Source: Agromyces sp. CF514
GTDB lineage: Bacteria > Actinomycetota > Actinomycetes > Actinomycetales > Microbacteriaceae
Length of the DNA stretch: 64,000 nucleotides
Direction of reading: 5' to 3'
Assembly (NCBI RefSeq): GCF_900113185.1
Contig: NZ_FOZD01000001.1
Span: 930,001-994,000, forward strand
Below are positions 52,394 through 60,677 of the stretch, in pieces (position 1 is the first letter of the stretch; the number at the start of each line of letters is the position of its first letter). The notes below the pieces were generated by a model. The model worked only from the letters and a program-made list of their open reading frames with translations, made no database searches and had not been told where the DNA came from. The position numbers and the translations under genes are program-made.

Positions 52394-53638
52394 ATGTCCA
52401 ACCCAACTCCGGTTCCCACCACCGAGTCGATCCAGGCCGGCGGCAACGTCAACCCGCCGAGCAACAAGTTCACCGACCGTCTGAGCCACGTGCTGGCCGA
52501 CCTCGGCAAGAACGGCATCTTCATCGCGCTCATCGCGGTGGTCGTGCTGTTCGCGATCCTCACCGACGGCATCCTGCTGCGCCCGCAGAACATCTCCAAC
52601 CTGGTGGTGCAGAACGGGTACATCCTCGTGCTGGCCATCGGCATGGTGATGGTCATCATCGCCGGCCACATCGACCTGTCGGTCGGATCGGTCGCCGCGT
52701 TCGTCGGCGCGTGCTCCGGCGTGTTCGCCGTGCAGTGGGGCCTGCCCTGGTGGCTCTCGGTGATCCTCTCGCTCGGCATCGGCGCCCTCGTCGGCGTCTG
52801 GCAGGGCTTCTGGATCGCGTTCGTGGGCATCCCCGCGTTCATCGTGACCCTGGCCGGCATGCTCATCTTCCGCGGCCTCGCGCTCGTGGTGCTCGGCAAC
52901 GCGAACATCGGCTCGTTCCCGGCCGAGTACCGTGCCCTCGGCAACGGCTTCCTGACCGACCTGTTCGGCGAGTTCGAGATCGATCCGCTGACGCTCGGCG
53001 TGGGCGCGCTGGCGATCATCATCCTCGTCGTGCAGCAGGTGCGCACCCGTCGCGGCCGTCAGAAGTACGGCCAGGACGTCGAGCCCATGGCCTGGTTCGT
53101 CATCAAGCTCGTGCTCATCTCCGCCGCGATCGCCTTCTTCGCGTACTCGCTCGCGTCGTACAAGGGCATCCCGATCACGCTGATCATCCTCGCCGTGCTG
53201 ATCCTCGTCTACGGCATCGTGATGAACCGCACGGTCTTCGGCCGGCACATCTACGCGATCGGCGGCAACCGTCACGCGGCCGAGCTCTCGGGTATCAAGA
53301 CGCGTCGCGTCGACTTCTGGCTGTTCGTCAACATGGGCACCCTGGCCGCGCTGGCCGGCCTCATCTTCACGGCGCGCCTGAACCTCGCAGGTCCGAAGGC
53401 CGGTGACGGCTTCGAGCTCGAGGCGATCTCGGCGGCCTTCATCGGCGGCGCGGCGGTGCAGGGCGGCGTCGGCACCATCGGCGGCGCGATCATCGGTGGC
53501 CTGATCATCGGCGTGCTGAACAACGGCATGTCGATCATCGGCCTCGGCATCGAGTGGCAGCAGGTCGTCAAGGGCCTCGTGCTGCTGCTCGCGGTCGCCT
53601 TCGACGTCTACAACCGTCGTCGCAGCGGCGGCCGTTGA
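52394..53638 (+). CDS. mmsB: monosaccharide ABC transporter permease (GguB/MmsB)
   Basis: A 414-residue RbsC-family permease with about 10-12 helices. Signatures are MVMVIIAGHIDLSVGSVAAF, GIPAFIVTLAGMLIFRGLAL, GGNRHAAELSGIKTRRVDFW and FIGGAAVQGGVGTIGGAIIG. It includes the long mid-protein charged loop (QQVRTRRGRQKYGQDVEP) found in GguB. CAGGAG precedes the ATG, 32 bases after mmsA. A 15-bp hairpin closes the operon. Confidence 0.94.
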   Translation: MSNPTPVPTTESIQAGGNVNPPSNKFTDRLSHVLADLGKNGIFIALIAVVVLFAILTDGILLRPQNISNLVVQNGYILVLAIGMVMVIIAGHIDLSVGSVAAFVGACSGVFAVQWGLPWWLSVILSLGIGALVGVWQGFWIAFVGIPAFIVTLAGMLIFRGLALVVLGNANIGSFPAEYRALGNGFLTDLFGEFEIDPLTLGVGALAIIILVVQQVRTRRGRQKYGQDVEPMAWFVIKLVLISAAIAFFAYSLASYKGIPITLIILAVLILVYGIVMNRTVFGRHIYAIGGNRHAAELSGIKTRRVDFWLFVNMGTLAALAGLIFTARLNLAGPKAGDGFELEAISAAFIGGAAVQGGVGTIGGAIIGGLIIGVLNNGMSIIGLGIEWQQVVKGLVLLLAVAFDVYNRRRSGGR

Positions 53639-53664
53639 GGTCGAGCCTCAGGGCGTGAACTGAA

Positions 53665-53698
53665 CGAAGGGGCGGATGCTGCGGCATCCGCCCCTTCG
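53665..53698. terminator. GGATGC hairpin after monosaccharide operon
   Basis: CGAAGGGGCGGATGC pairs perfectly with 53684-53698 around TGCG. Nearly the same hairpin ends the nrd operon at 63850. Confidence 0.8.
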
Positions 53699-53751
53699 GC
53701 GTGCCCAGGGTCGCGATCGGGAGAGCGGATGCCGCCGGCGGGCGACGGTCG

Positions 53752-54501
53752 TCAGGCGGGCGGCGCGGGGCTCGGCGCGGTGTCGCTGCGCCCGTAGAGG
53801 AACAGCAGGATCTCGGCCGAGGTGCCCTGCAGCACGGGGCCATGGCCGAAGCTCCAGTCGGCGTCGGTCGCGGCGAGCGTGCGGCCGCGCGTCACAGCCT
53901 TGATCTCGGTCGGCGCCTCGAGCGCGCGGCGCAGGGCCACGGCTCCGCAGGCGCGTTCGGGCACCGTGATCGCGACGCCGAGCGATGCGGAGACGTCGAG
54001 TGCGGCGATCACGGCCTCGGCGAGGGCGCCGATCCCGGTCTGGACGGTGTCACCACCGGCGGTGCCGACGTCGATCGCGTCGGCGGAGGAGCCTCGGGCT
54101 GACACCCCGGCCGCGCCGGCACCGGCCGCCGCGTCGCGCAGCCGCGTGAACCGCGAGATGAGGGCGGTGGGGGAGCCGTCGGCGGAGGTGGAGGCGCGGC
54201 GCGCGATCGCGAGCTCGGCGGCCGCGCCGCTGAAGCCCTGCTCGGCGAGCGAGCGTGCGCTCGCGCGCCAACGTTCGCCGCGCGGCGTCGAGAGCCGCCA
54301 GGCGAGGTGGGCGAGCAGGTCGTGCACGGTCCAGGTCGCGCGTCGGCTCGTGGTCTGCCATGCGGCGTCGGACAGCGGCGCGAGCGCGCCGAGCAGCGAG
54401 GTCAGCACCTCGGCGAGCTCCGCGTTCCACGTGCTCGTCACGGCGGACTCGTCGTGCTTCGGCCGGTTCGAGAGCGGCAGGTAGCGCGAGAGGTCGGACA
54501 T
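53752..54501 (-). CDS. DinB/maleylpyruvate-isomerase-like (MDMPI) protein
   Basis: A 249-residue protein with the N-terminal four-helix bundle of the mycothiol-dependent MDMPI/DinB group: WNAELAEVLTSLLGALAPLS, WTVHDLLAHLAWRLSTPRGE with the metal-binding His, and a C-terminal LQGTSAEILLFLYGRSD typical of these actinobacterial proteins. Mycothiol-dependent chemistry is suggested by family only. TAGGCT ends six bases before the ATG at 54501, suggesting a leaderless message. Confidence 0.85.
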   Translation of the reverse strand: MSDLSRYLPLSNRPKHDESAVTSTWNAELAEVLTSLLGALAPLSDAAWQTTSRRATWTVHDLLAHLAWRLSTPRGERWRASARSLAEQGFSGAAAELAIARRASTSADGSPTALISRFTRLRDAAAGAGAAGVSARGSSADAIDVGTAGGDTVQTGIGALAEAVIAALDVSASLGVAITVPERACGAVALRRALEAPTEIKAVTRGRTLAATDADWSFGHGPVLQGTSAEILLFLYGRSDTAPSPAPPA

Positions 54502-54562
54502 GCATGCAGCCTACGCGCGCGGGCGCGCCGTGGCATCCGCCCCTCGTCCGCTCACGGCGCTG

Positions 54563-54952
54563 CTAGCCCTGCGCGCCCTGCGACCAGTCGGGCAGCTGCT
54601 GCAGCGTCCACGTGTTGCCGTCGGGGTCCTTCACGGTGACGAACCGGCCCCATGCCTGCTCGTCGACGCCCTCGCACTCCACGCCCTTGGCGCGGAGGTC
54701 GGCGAGCACGGCGTCGGCGTCGGCGATCACGACCTGGATCACGTCGAGCGAGCCCGGTGCGAGCGTGGCCCCGAGGCCCTCGCCGATCGCGATCGAGCAC
54801 GCCGAGCCCGGAGGCGTCAGCTGCACGAAGCGCAGGTCGTCGCTGACGCGCTGGTCGTGGTCGGCGTTGAACCCGAGCTTCTCGACGTAGAACTCCTTCG
54901 CGCGGTCGACGTCGCTGACGGGCACGTGGATGAGTTCGATCTTCCAGTCCAT
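54563..54952 (-). CDS. VOC (glyoxalase/dioxygenase fold) protein
   Basis: A 129-residue VOC protein with two beta-alpha-beta-beta-beta modules: IELIHVPVSDVDRAKEFYVE (first metal-site His), FVQLTPPGSACSIAIGEGLG, and FVTVKDPDGNTWTLQQLPDW in the second. AGGAG precedes the ATG at 54952. Such small proteins are often glyoxalase- or resistance-like; the substrate cannot be named. Confidence 0.88.
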   Translation of the reverse strand: MDWKIELIHVPVSDVDRAKEFYVEKLGFNADHDQRVSDDLRFVQLTPPGSACSIAIGEGLGATLAPGSLDVIQVVIADADAVLADLRAKGVECEGVDEQAWGRFVTVKDPDGNTWTLQQLPDWSQGAQG

Positions 54953-55113
54953 GGTGTGACTCCTCGGTAGGGTTGCACGCGATCCGTTCCATCGAATCGC
55001 CTGCGGCCAGTCTCGCCAAGCATGCGGTCAGTTCCTGTCCGGAATGCGTCGCCCTTCGGGATCGGGCTCCGCGCTCCGGATGCCTCGGGCGGCTCCGGTG
55101 GGAGGATGGGCGC

Positions 55114-55689
55114 ATGGCACTGCACATCACCGGAGACCCCGCCGCCGACGAACTGCTGAGCGACGACGCGTTCGCGCTGCTCACGGGCATGCTGCTCGAC
55201 CAGCAGGTCACCATGGAGTCCGCGTTCGCGGGCCCGGTGAAGATCCGCGATCGCGTCGGCTCGATCGACCCCGTCGTGATCGCCGGCGTCGCGCCCGACG
55301 CGTTCGTCGAGGCGTTCAAGCAGACGCCCGCCGTGCACCGGTTCCCCGGCTCGATGGCCGAGCGCGTGCAGACCCTCGCCGCCGCCGTGCGCGACGAGTG
55401 GGGCGGCGACGCCTCCCAGATCTGGACGCGCGGCGAGCCCACGGGCGCCGAGGTGCTGAAGCGACTGAAGGCGCTGCCCGGGTTCGGCGACCAGAAGGCG
55501 CGCATCTTCCTCGCGCTGCTCGGCAAGCAGTGCGGGCTCGAGGCGCCCGGCTGGCGCGAGGCGGCCGGAGCCTATGGCGAGGCCGAGTCCTACCGCTCGG
55601 TCGCCGACATCGTCGACCCCGAGTCGCTGGCCAAGGTGCGCGCGACGAAGCAGGCGGCGAAGGCCGCAGCGAAGGCCGCCAAGGGCTGA
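55114..55689 (+). CDS. HhH-GPD family DNA glycosylase-like protein
   Basis: A 191-residue protein of a short actinobacterial HhH-GPD family. FALLTGMLLDQQVTMESAFA is the first helical pair, LKALPGFGDQKARIFLALLG the helix-hairpin-helix with G-F-G, and the C-terminus is a Lys/Ala-rich tail suited to DNA contact. The usual catalytic Asp downstream of the hairpin is not obvious, so activity is uncertain. GAGGAT ends six bases before the ATG. Confidence 0.85.
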   Translation: MALHITGDPAADELLSDDAFALLTGMLLDQQVTMESAFAGPVKIRDRVGSIDPVVIAGVAPDAFVEAFKQTPAVHRFPGSMAERVQTLAAAVRDEWGGDASQIWTRGEPTGAEVLKRLKALPGFGDQKARIFLALLGKQCGLEAPGWREAAGAYGEAESYRSVADIVDPESLAKVRATKQAAKAAAKAAKG

Positions 55690-55761
55690 GCGGGTCGCCT
55701 GCGCCGCGGGTCGCGGTCGCGGTCGTACACGCGGTCCGCGGGCGCCGCGTCGGCCGCGCCT

Positions 55762-55844
55762 GCCGAACTCCGGATGCCTCGGCCGACACGCCGACGCCCG
55801 CCCGCCGCAGCTCGGCGGGTCGCCGGTCCGGTCCGGAGTTCGGC
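55762..55844. repeat. spaced inverted repeat upstream of two-component system
   Basis: GCCGAACTCCGGA (55762-55774) and its exact complement at 55832-55844 are 57 bp apart in the 246-bp gap between the glycosylase and kinase genes. The intervening DNA is GC-rich and could fold. Nothing else is evident in the gap. Confidence 0.7.
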
Positions 55845-55935
55845 CGGTCCGCCACTCCGACCCATACCCGCGAGGGATGCCGCGACCGCACCATGGAGGG
55901 ATGTGCGCGCCCGGCGTGCGTGCCAGAGTGACGGC

Positions 55936-57303
55936 ATGGTCACCGCATCACGACCGGGTCCGCCCGTTCCGCCTCCGCCGCCGTCTCCCTCGGCCGTCGC
56001 CGCCGCACGCCCCGGAGGCGCTGCGACCGACCGATCCGGGGCCGCGCCGTCCGGCCGACGTGGCAGGGGCGACTTCGCCTCGCCCGTCGCGGGCGTCGAG
56101 CCGATCGTCGTGACGTGGGTGCTCGTGGCGTTCGTGGCGGTCGTCATGTACGCCGTGTCGGTGCCGATCGACGCCGCCGTGTACCACGTGCATGTCGCCG
56201 CGGCCTTCGGCATCGCGCTCGTGCAGGTCGGGTCGCTGCTGCTCGCCATGTGGAACGGATGGGCGGCCGCGGCCGCGTTCCTCGCCGGGCAGGCCGCCTT
56301 CGGCCTGCTCGCGACCGCCGACCCGGGCATGCCGTGGCCGGTCACCGTCACGCAGTTGATCCTGCTCTGCGCGCTGCTCGTGCTGCTCGTGCTGCGCGGT
56401 TCGTCCAATGCGGCGGCTGCGCTGTGGCTCGGGGCGATCGTCGTGCCGCTCGCGATCGCATTCGTGCCCGGGCATGGGGCGACGCCCGACGGGGTGGTCG
56501 CGAACCTCGTGACCAGCGGCGCGGTGAGCGCCCTCGTGCTCTCGGCAGCGCTCGGGGTGACGGCCTGGCGGGCCCGGTTGGGCGCCGCACTCGACGACGA
56601 GCGCCGCGTGAGCGCGGCCGAGCACGAGCGTCGCCTCATCGCCGAGGAGCGCACGCGCATCGCGCGAGAGATGCACGACGTGATCGCGCACGGCATGTCG
56701 ATCATCCAGGTGCAGGCGTCGAGCGCGCCGTATCGGCTCACGGGGCTCGACGAGGCGGCGACGGCCGAGTTCGCCGAGATCGCGGCATCCGCTCGCTCGG
56801 CGATGGCCGAGATGCGCGCGCTGCTGGGCGTGCTGCGCGACCCCGCGGGCGAACCCGAGACGGCGCCGCAGCCCGGGCTGGCGCAACTGCCCGAGCTCGT
56901 CGCGAGCGTCGAACGCGCCGGGGTGCCGGTCTCGCTCGAGATCGCCCCCGGACTGCTCGACGGCGGTCCGACGGCACGCGCCGCGTACCGCATCGTGCAG
57001 GAGTCGCTGAGCAACGTGCTCCGTCACGCGCCAGGTGCGGCGACGCTCGTACGGGTCGAGCGCGCGTCGGGTCCCCGGGCCGGCCTCGACCTCGTCGTCC
57101 GCAACGCCCCGGTGACGGATGCCGCGGGCGAGCCCGTGATCACCCGCCCCGAGGCCGGCGCGGGTCATGGCCTGGTCGGCATGCGGGAGCGCGTGCGGAT
57201 GCTGGGTGGCAGGATCGAGAGCGGTGAGACCGTCGACGGCGGTTTCGAGGTGCGCGCGATGTTGCCGCTCGCCGCCGACGGCCCTGCCGGGGAGGACTCG
57301 TGA
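55936..57303 (+). CDS. NarL-type sensor histidine kinase
   Basis: A 455-residue kinase. After a Pro-rich 55-residue cytoplasmic N-terminus come about five or six membrane helices (57-210). The HisKA_3 domain has RIAREMHDVIAHGMSIIQVQ with phospho-acceptor H247, and the ATPase domain ends with GHGLVGMRERVRMLGGRIES. The membrane sensor has no large extracellular loop, so it may sense membrane state. CAGAGT ends six bases before the ATG at 55936. The response regulator overlaps its stop (GTGA). Confidence 0.93.
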   Translation: MVTASRPGPPVPPPPPSPSAVAAARPGGAATDRSGAAPSGRRGRGDFASPVAGVEPIVVTWVLVAFVAVVMYAVSVPIDAAVYHVHVAAAFGIALVQVGSLLLAMWNGWAAAAAFLAGQAAFGLLATADPGMPWPVTVTQLILLCALLVLLVLRGSSNAAAALWLGAIVVPLAIAFVPGHGATPDGVVANLVTSGAVSALVLSAALGVTAWRARLGAALDDERRVSAAEHERRLIAEERTRIAREMHDVIAHGMSIIQVQASSAPYRLTGLDEAATAEFAEIAASARSAMAEMRALLGVLRDPAGEPETAPQPGLAQLPELVASVERAGVPVSLEIAPGLLDGGPTARAAYRIVQESLSNVLRHAPGAATLVRVERASGPRAGLDLVVRNAPVTDAAGEPVITRPEAGAGHGLVGMRERVRMLGGRIESGETVDGGFEVRAMLPLAADGPAGEDS

Positions 57304-57971
57304 CGATCTCGGTGCTCATCGCCGACGACCAGGCGATGGTGCGCGCCGGATTCGCCGCCGTGCTCGACGCGCACGAGGGCATCACCGTCGTCGGCCAGGC
57401 CGCCGACGGAGCCGAGGCCGTGGAGCTCGCGCACGAGCTGCGCCCCGACGTCGTGGTCATGGACGTGCGCATGCCCGGCATGAACGGCATCGAGGCGACG
57501 CGCGCGCTCCAGACTCCGCCCCGATCGAGCGACTACGTGCCGCGCGTGCTCATGCTGACGACGTTCGACATCGACGAGTACGTCTACGCGGCGCTGCGCG
57601 CAGGCGCGAGCGGGTTCCTGCTGAAGGACGCCCTGCCCGCCGACGTGGTGCATGCCGTCCGCGTCATCGCCGCGGGCGAGGCGCTGCTCGCACCGAGCGT
57701 CACCCGTCGCCTCATCGAGGAGGTCGCGCGCACGGCGCCGACTCCCCGCGTCGACGACCATCTGCTCTCCTCGCTCACTGCGCGCGAGCGCGAGGTGCTC
57801 GAGCTCATCGCCAGAGGCCGATCGAACCACGAGATCGCCGCCGAGCTGTTCATCGCCGAGCAGACCGTGAAGACGCACGTCGGCAAGATCCTCGCCAAGC
57901 TCGCGCTACGCGACCGCGTGCACGCCGTCGTCTTCGCGTACGACGTCGGCCTGGTGCAGCCCGGCCGCTGA
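57300..57971 (+). CDS. NarL/FixJ-family response regulator
   Basis: A 223-residue regulator. The receiver has DD9-10, phospho-acceptor D55 in VVVMDVRMPGMNG and the Lys in FLLKDALPADV. The LuxR-type helix-turn-helix is LTAREREVLELIARGRSNHE with IAEQTVKTHVGKILAKLALR. It is translationally coupled to the kinase. Targets are not visible; the acyltransferase downstream is one candidate. Confidence 0.95.
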   Translation: MTISVLIADDQAMVRAGFAAVLDAHEGITVVGQAADGAEAVELAHELRPDVVVMDVRMPGMNGIEATRALQTPPRSSDYVPRVLMLTTFDIDEYVYAALRAGASGFLLKDALPADVVHAVRVIAAGEALLAPSVTRRLIEEVARTAPTPRVDDHLLSSLTAREREVLELIARGRSNHEIAAELFIAEQTVKTHVGKILAKLALRDRVHAVVFAYDVGLVQPGR

Positions 57972-57975
57972 GGGC

Positions 57976-58028
57976 GAGCGGATGCCGCGGGCGGGCGTCG
58001 TGCGTGCGCGCGCCCGCGGCATCCGCTC
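57976..58028. terminator. GGATGCC hairpin after two-component system
   Basis: Arms 57976-57993 and 58011-58028 pair perfectly over 18 bp with a 17-base loop, just after the response-regulator stop. Confidence 0.75.
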
Positions 58029-58141
58029 GACCCGTACCGGGGTAGGGGGCGGGAACCGCACCGGCGGGTGATGCCCACGGATGCACCGCGTTCGTAGCCT
58101 GCCCGCACGGGCGGAGGTGCCGCCCCGGGAGGAGCGCCATC

Positions 58142-59659
58142 GTGACGCTGCACGCAGAGCGGACCACCGCGACGGGCCGGGCGCCGGCACCCGCGCCGAA
58201 GCCTCGAACGCCCGTCGGGGCGAACGTCGATCGCGCGGACGCCGGTCGCGACCCGCGCGCCTCGCACCGGGACGCCGCGATCGATGCCGCCCGTGCGGCC
58301 TGCCTCGTCGTGGTGTTTGCGCTGCACGCCATGATGGTCGGCGTCAGCGTGGGCGCCGGCGGCCCGGTGCTCGAGAACGCCCTCGAGCACTGGAGCGGGT
58401 TCGCGGCCGCCACCTGGTTCGTGCAGATCATGCCCCTCTTCTTCGTGATCGGCGGCTACTCGGCCTGGTCGCAGTGGCGGCGCATGCAGGAGAAGGGAGC
58501 GGATGCCGCGGCCTACGTGCGCGGCCGGCTCGCCCGCCTCGTGCGGCCCGCGATCGCGCTCGTCGCCGTCGTCGGTCTCGCGCTCGCCGCGCTGACCCTG
58601 GCCGGACTGCCCGCCGAGGTCGTCGCGACCGCCGGATTCCGCATCGGGCAGCCGCTGTGGTTCCTCGCCGTGTACCTCGCCTGCACGTCGCTCGTGCCGC
58701 TCATGGCGCGCGCGCATGCGCGGCATCCGTTCGGCACCGTCGGGGCGCTGCTCGCGGTCGTCGTCGTGGTCGACGGCGTGCGCATGACGACCGGCGTCGA
58801 CGCGATCGGGTTCGCCAACCTGCTCGCCGTCTGGCTGCTGGTGCAGCAGCTCGGCTTCGCGCTCGCCGACGGCACGGTCGAGCGGATGCCGCGTGCCGCA
58901 CGCCTCGTCGTCGCGCCGGCCGCACTCGGGGTGCTCGCCGCCCTGACGCTCGCGGGGCCCTACTCGCCCGACCTGCTCATGAACCTCAACCCGCCGACCG
59001 TCTGCCTCGTAGTGCTCGGCGTCGCCCAGCTCATGCTGTTCTCGCTCGTGCGTCCGGCGCTGCGGCGATGGGCCGAGCGGCCCCGCCCCGCCCGCGCGAT
59101 CGCGCGCTTCGGCGAGTGGGGCATGACGCTCTACCTCTGGCACATGCCCGCGTTCGTGCTGCTCGCCGGGGTGCTGCTCTGGCTGCACGGCCTCGTGGGG
59201 CTCGCGCTGCCCGTGCCGCTGACGCCCGAGTGGTGGGCGACCCGGCCGATCTGGCTCGTCGCCGCGGCGGGCGCGACCGCGCTGTTGGTGCTGGTGTTCG
59301 CGCGGTGGGAGCGCGGCGTGCGCAGGGGGGAGTCGCCGTCGCGCGTCCTGCCGGGCGCCTCGGCGCTCGCCCGGGTGCGGGTGCCGGTGCGGGTGCCGGT
59401 CGGGGTCGCGGTCGCCGGCGGCATCCTAGGCGTCGGCTTGGTGCTCGTGTTCGGTTTCGGTGCGTGGACGGCGATCACGGCCCTCGCGCTGCTCGGGGTC
59501 GCCCTCCGAGGCGCGCGCGAGCGTCCGGTCACGCGGTCGGATTCGGGGTCGAACTCGCAGTCGAACTCGCTGGCGATCGGGCGGCCCCGCGACACGCGTG
59601 CAACGGCCGCAGCGATGTCGGTGGGTGGTGGCAGCATGGAGCCACAACACCATATGTAG
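58142..59659 (+). CDS. acyltransferase family membrane protein
   Basis: A 505-residue membrane protein of the acyltransferase-3 group. RDAAIDAARAACLVVVFALH matches the helix 1 region with the R...H pattern, FVQIMPLFFVIGGYSAWSQW follows, and about 10-11 helices can be drawn. FGEWGMTLYLWHMPAFVLLA carries the late Y-L-W-H motif. Members move acyl groups onto surface sugars or lipids; the acceptor here is unknown. GGAGGAG seven bases before the GTG at 58142 sets the start. The last 55 residues are hydrophilic. Confidence 0.88.
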   Translation: MTLHAERTTATGRAPAPAPKPRTPVGANVDRADAGRDPRASHRDAAIDAARAACLVVVFALHAMMVGVSVGAGGPVLENALEHWSGFAAATWFVQIMPLFFVIGGYSAWSQWRRMQEKGADAAAYVRGRLARLVRPAIALVAVVGLALAALTLAGLPAEVVATAGFRIGQPLWFLAVYLACTSLVPLMARAHARHPFGTVGALLAVVVVVDGVRMTTGVDAIGFANLLAVWLLVQQLGFALADGTVERMPRAARLVVAPAALGVLAALTLAGPYSPDLLMNLNPPTVCLVVLGVAQLMLFSLVRPALRRWAERPRPARAIARFGEWGMTLYLWHMPAFVLLAGVLLWLHGLVGLALPVPLTPEWWATRPIWLVAAAGATALLVLVFARWERGVRRGESPSRVLPGASALARVRVPVRVPVGVAVAGGILGVGLVLVFGFGAWTAITALALLGVALRGARERPVTRSDSGSNSQSNSLAIGRPRDTRATAAAMSVGGGSMEPQHHM

Positions 59660-59714
59660 GGGTCGCGGCATCCTGAACCCCCTAAGTGTCGTACTTCGCG
59701 ACACGCCCGGGGGG

Positions 59715-59824
59715 CTATCCACAATCGTGGAATCGGGTTGATTTCCATCTGTGGATAACCTCGGCGGGCTCCGCGAGAATCCGCGGGTCACCGGGGCATC
59801 CGATTGGGGATGGACTGTGGATGA
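59715..59824. promoter_or_regulatory. three DnaA-box-like sites upstream of nrd operon
   Basis: CTATCCACA (59715-59723), TGTGGATAA (59750-59758, exact on the minus strand) and TGTGGATGA (59816-59824) match the DnaA box TTATCCACA with 8, 9 and 8 of 9 positions. They lie upstream of the NrdR boxes in a 302-bp gap. Confidence 0.5.
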
Positions 59825-59850
59825 AGCGGTGGAAAACTACAGGAATGTAA

Positions 59851-59898
59851 TTACTGCATGTTGTGTCGGGTGAGTTCGCCAGACACTAGATGTAGTAT
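59851..59898 (+). promoter_or_regulatory. two NrdR boxes and nrd promoter
   Basis: TTACTGCATGTTGTGT (59851-59866; complement ACACAACATGCAGTAA) and ACACTAGATGTAGTAT (59883-59898) fit the NrdR consensus. Their centres are 32 bp apart, three helical turns. TAGTAT (59893-59898) may be the -10, so NrdR would occlude the promoter when dATP is high. Confidence 0.8.
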
Positions 59899-59961
59899 TG
59901 AACTCGCTAAGAAACACCACGGGGGCGGGCTCCTCCGGAGCCTGAGAAGACAGGGGAGAAC

Positions 59962-60195
59962 ATGACGGTCACGGTCTACACCAAGCCATCCTGCGTGCAG
60001 TGCAACGCCACGTACCGGGCGCTCGACAGCAAGGGAATCGAGTACGAAGTGCTCGACGTCTCGACCGACGAGGGCGCGCTCGCCCACGTCAAGGAGCTGG
60101 GCTACCTGCAGGCCCCCGTCGTCATCACCGACGAAGACCACTGGTCGGGCTTCCGTCCCGACAAGATCGCCGAGCTCGCCTCGCGCCTGGGCTGA
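59962..60195 (+). CDS. nrdH: glutaredoxin-like protein NrdH
   Basis: A 77-residue redoxin that reduces the class Ib ribonucleotide reductase. The active site is C11-V-Q-C14, in a glutaredoxin fold with thioredoxin-like specificity. Conserved QAPVVITDEDHWSGFRPDKI supports NrdH. GGGGAG lies before the ATG. It is the first gene of nrdHIEF. Confidence 0.97.
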   Translation: MTVTVYTKPSCVQCNATYRALDSKGIEYEVLDVSTDEGALAHVKELGYLQAPVVITDEDHWSGFRPDKIAELASRLG

Positions 60196-60257
60196 TTCCC
60201 TGTTCGCGCCGGTGAGCTCAGCAGAGTGAACCGCAGCGCGAAAGGAGAGCACCCGGC

Positions 60258-60677
60258 ATGACGAATCTGGTCTACTTCTCGAGCGTCTCGGGCAACACCG
60301 CGCGCTTCATCGAGAAACTCGGACGCCCGGCAGACCGCATCCCGCTGCATGCGAAAGATGCGCCGCTCGAGGCATCCGAACCCTATGTGCTCGTCCTCCC
60401 CACCTACGGCGGGGGTGACGGCAACGGCGCCGTACCCAAACAGGTCATCCGGTTCCTCAACGACGAGCGAAACCGGTCACTGATCCGAGGGGTCATCGGG
60501 GCCGGCAACACGAATTTCGGCACGGGTTACTGCCTGGCCGCAGACATCATCGCGGCGAAGTGCCATGTGCCTCCGCTGTATCGCTTCGAAGTATTCGGAA
60601 CACCTGACGACGTGAACGCCGTCAACGAGGGATTGGACGCATTTTGGTCAACGCAGCAGCTTCTGACAGCGGTGTAG
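60258..60677 (+). CDS. nrdI: flavodoxin-like protein NrdI
   Basis: A 139-residue flavodoxin that supplies the oxidant for building the Mn(III)2-tyrosyl radical in Nrd[16 protein letters not shown] binds FMN phosphate, [20 protein letters not shown] and [17 protein letters not shown] flank the flavin. AAAGGAGA precedes the ATG. The nrdE frame begins inside its 3' end. Confidence 0.97.
   Translation: MTNLVYFSSVSGNTARFIEKLGRPADRIPLHAKDAPLEASEPYVLVLPTYGGGDGNGAVPKQVIRFLNDERNRSLIRGVIGAGNTNFGTGYCLAADIIAAKCHVPPLYRFEVFGTPDDVNAVNEGLDAFWSTQQLLTAV

Noticed and set aside
53701-53751. Small gene after the monosaccharide operon
   Set aside because: The gap holds the tail of a terminator and no start with a ribosome-binding site or -10 box.
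59715-59824. DnaA-box cluster as a replication origin
   Set aside because: Only three sites, no AT-rich unwinding region, and no dnaA, dnaN or rpmH nearby; a regulatory role at nrdH is more likely.
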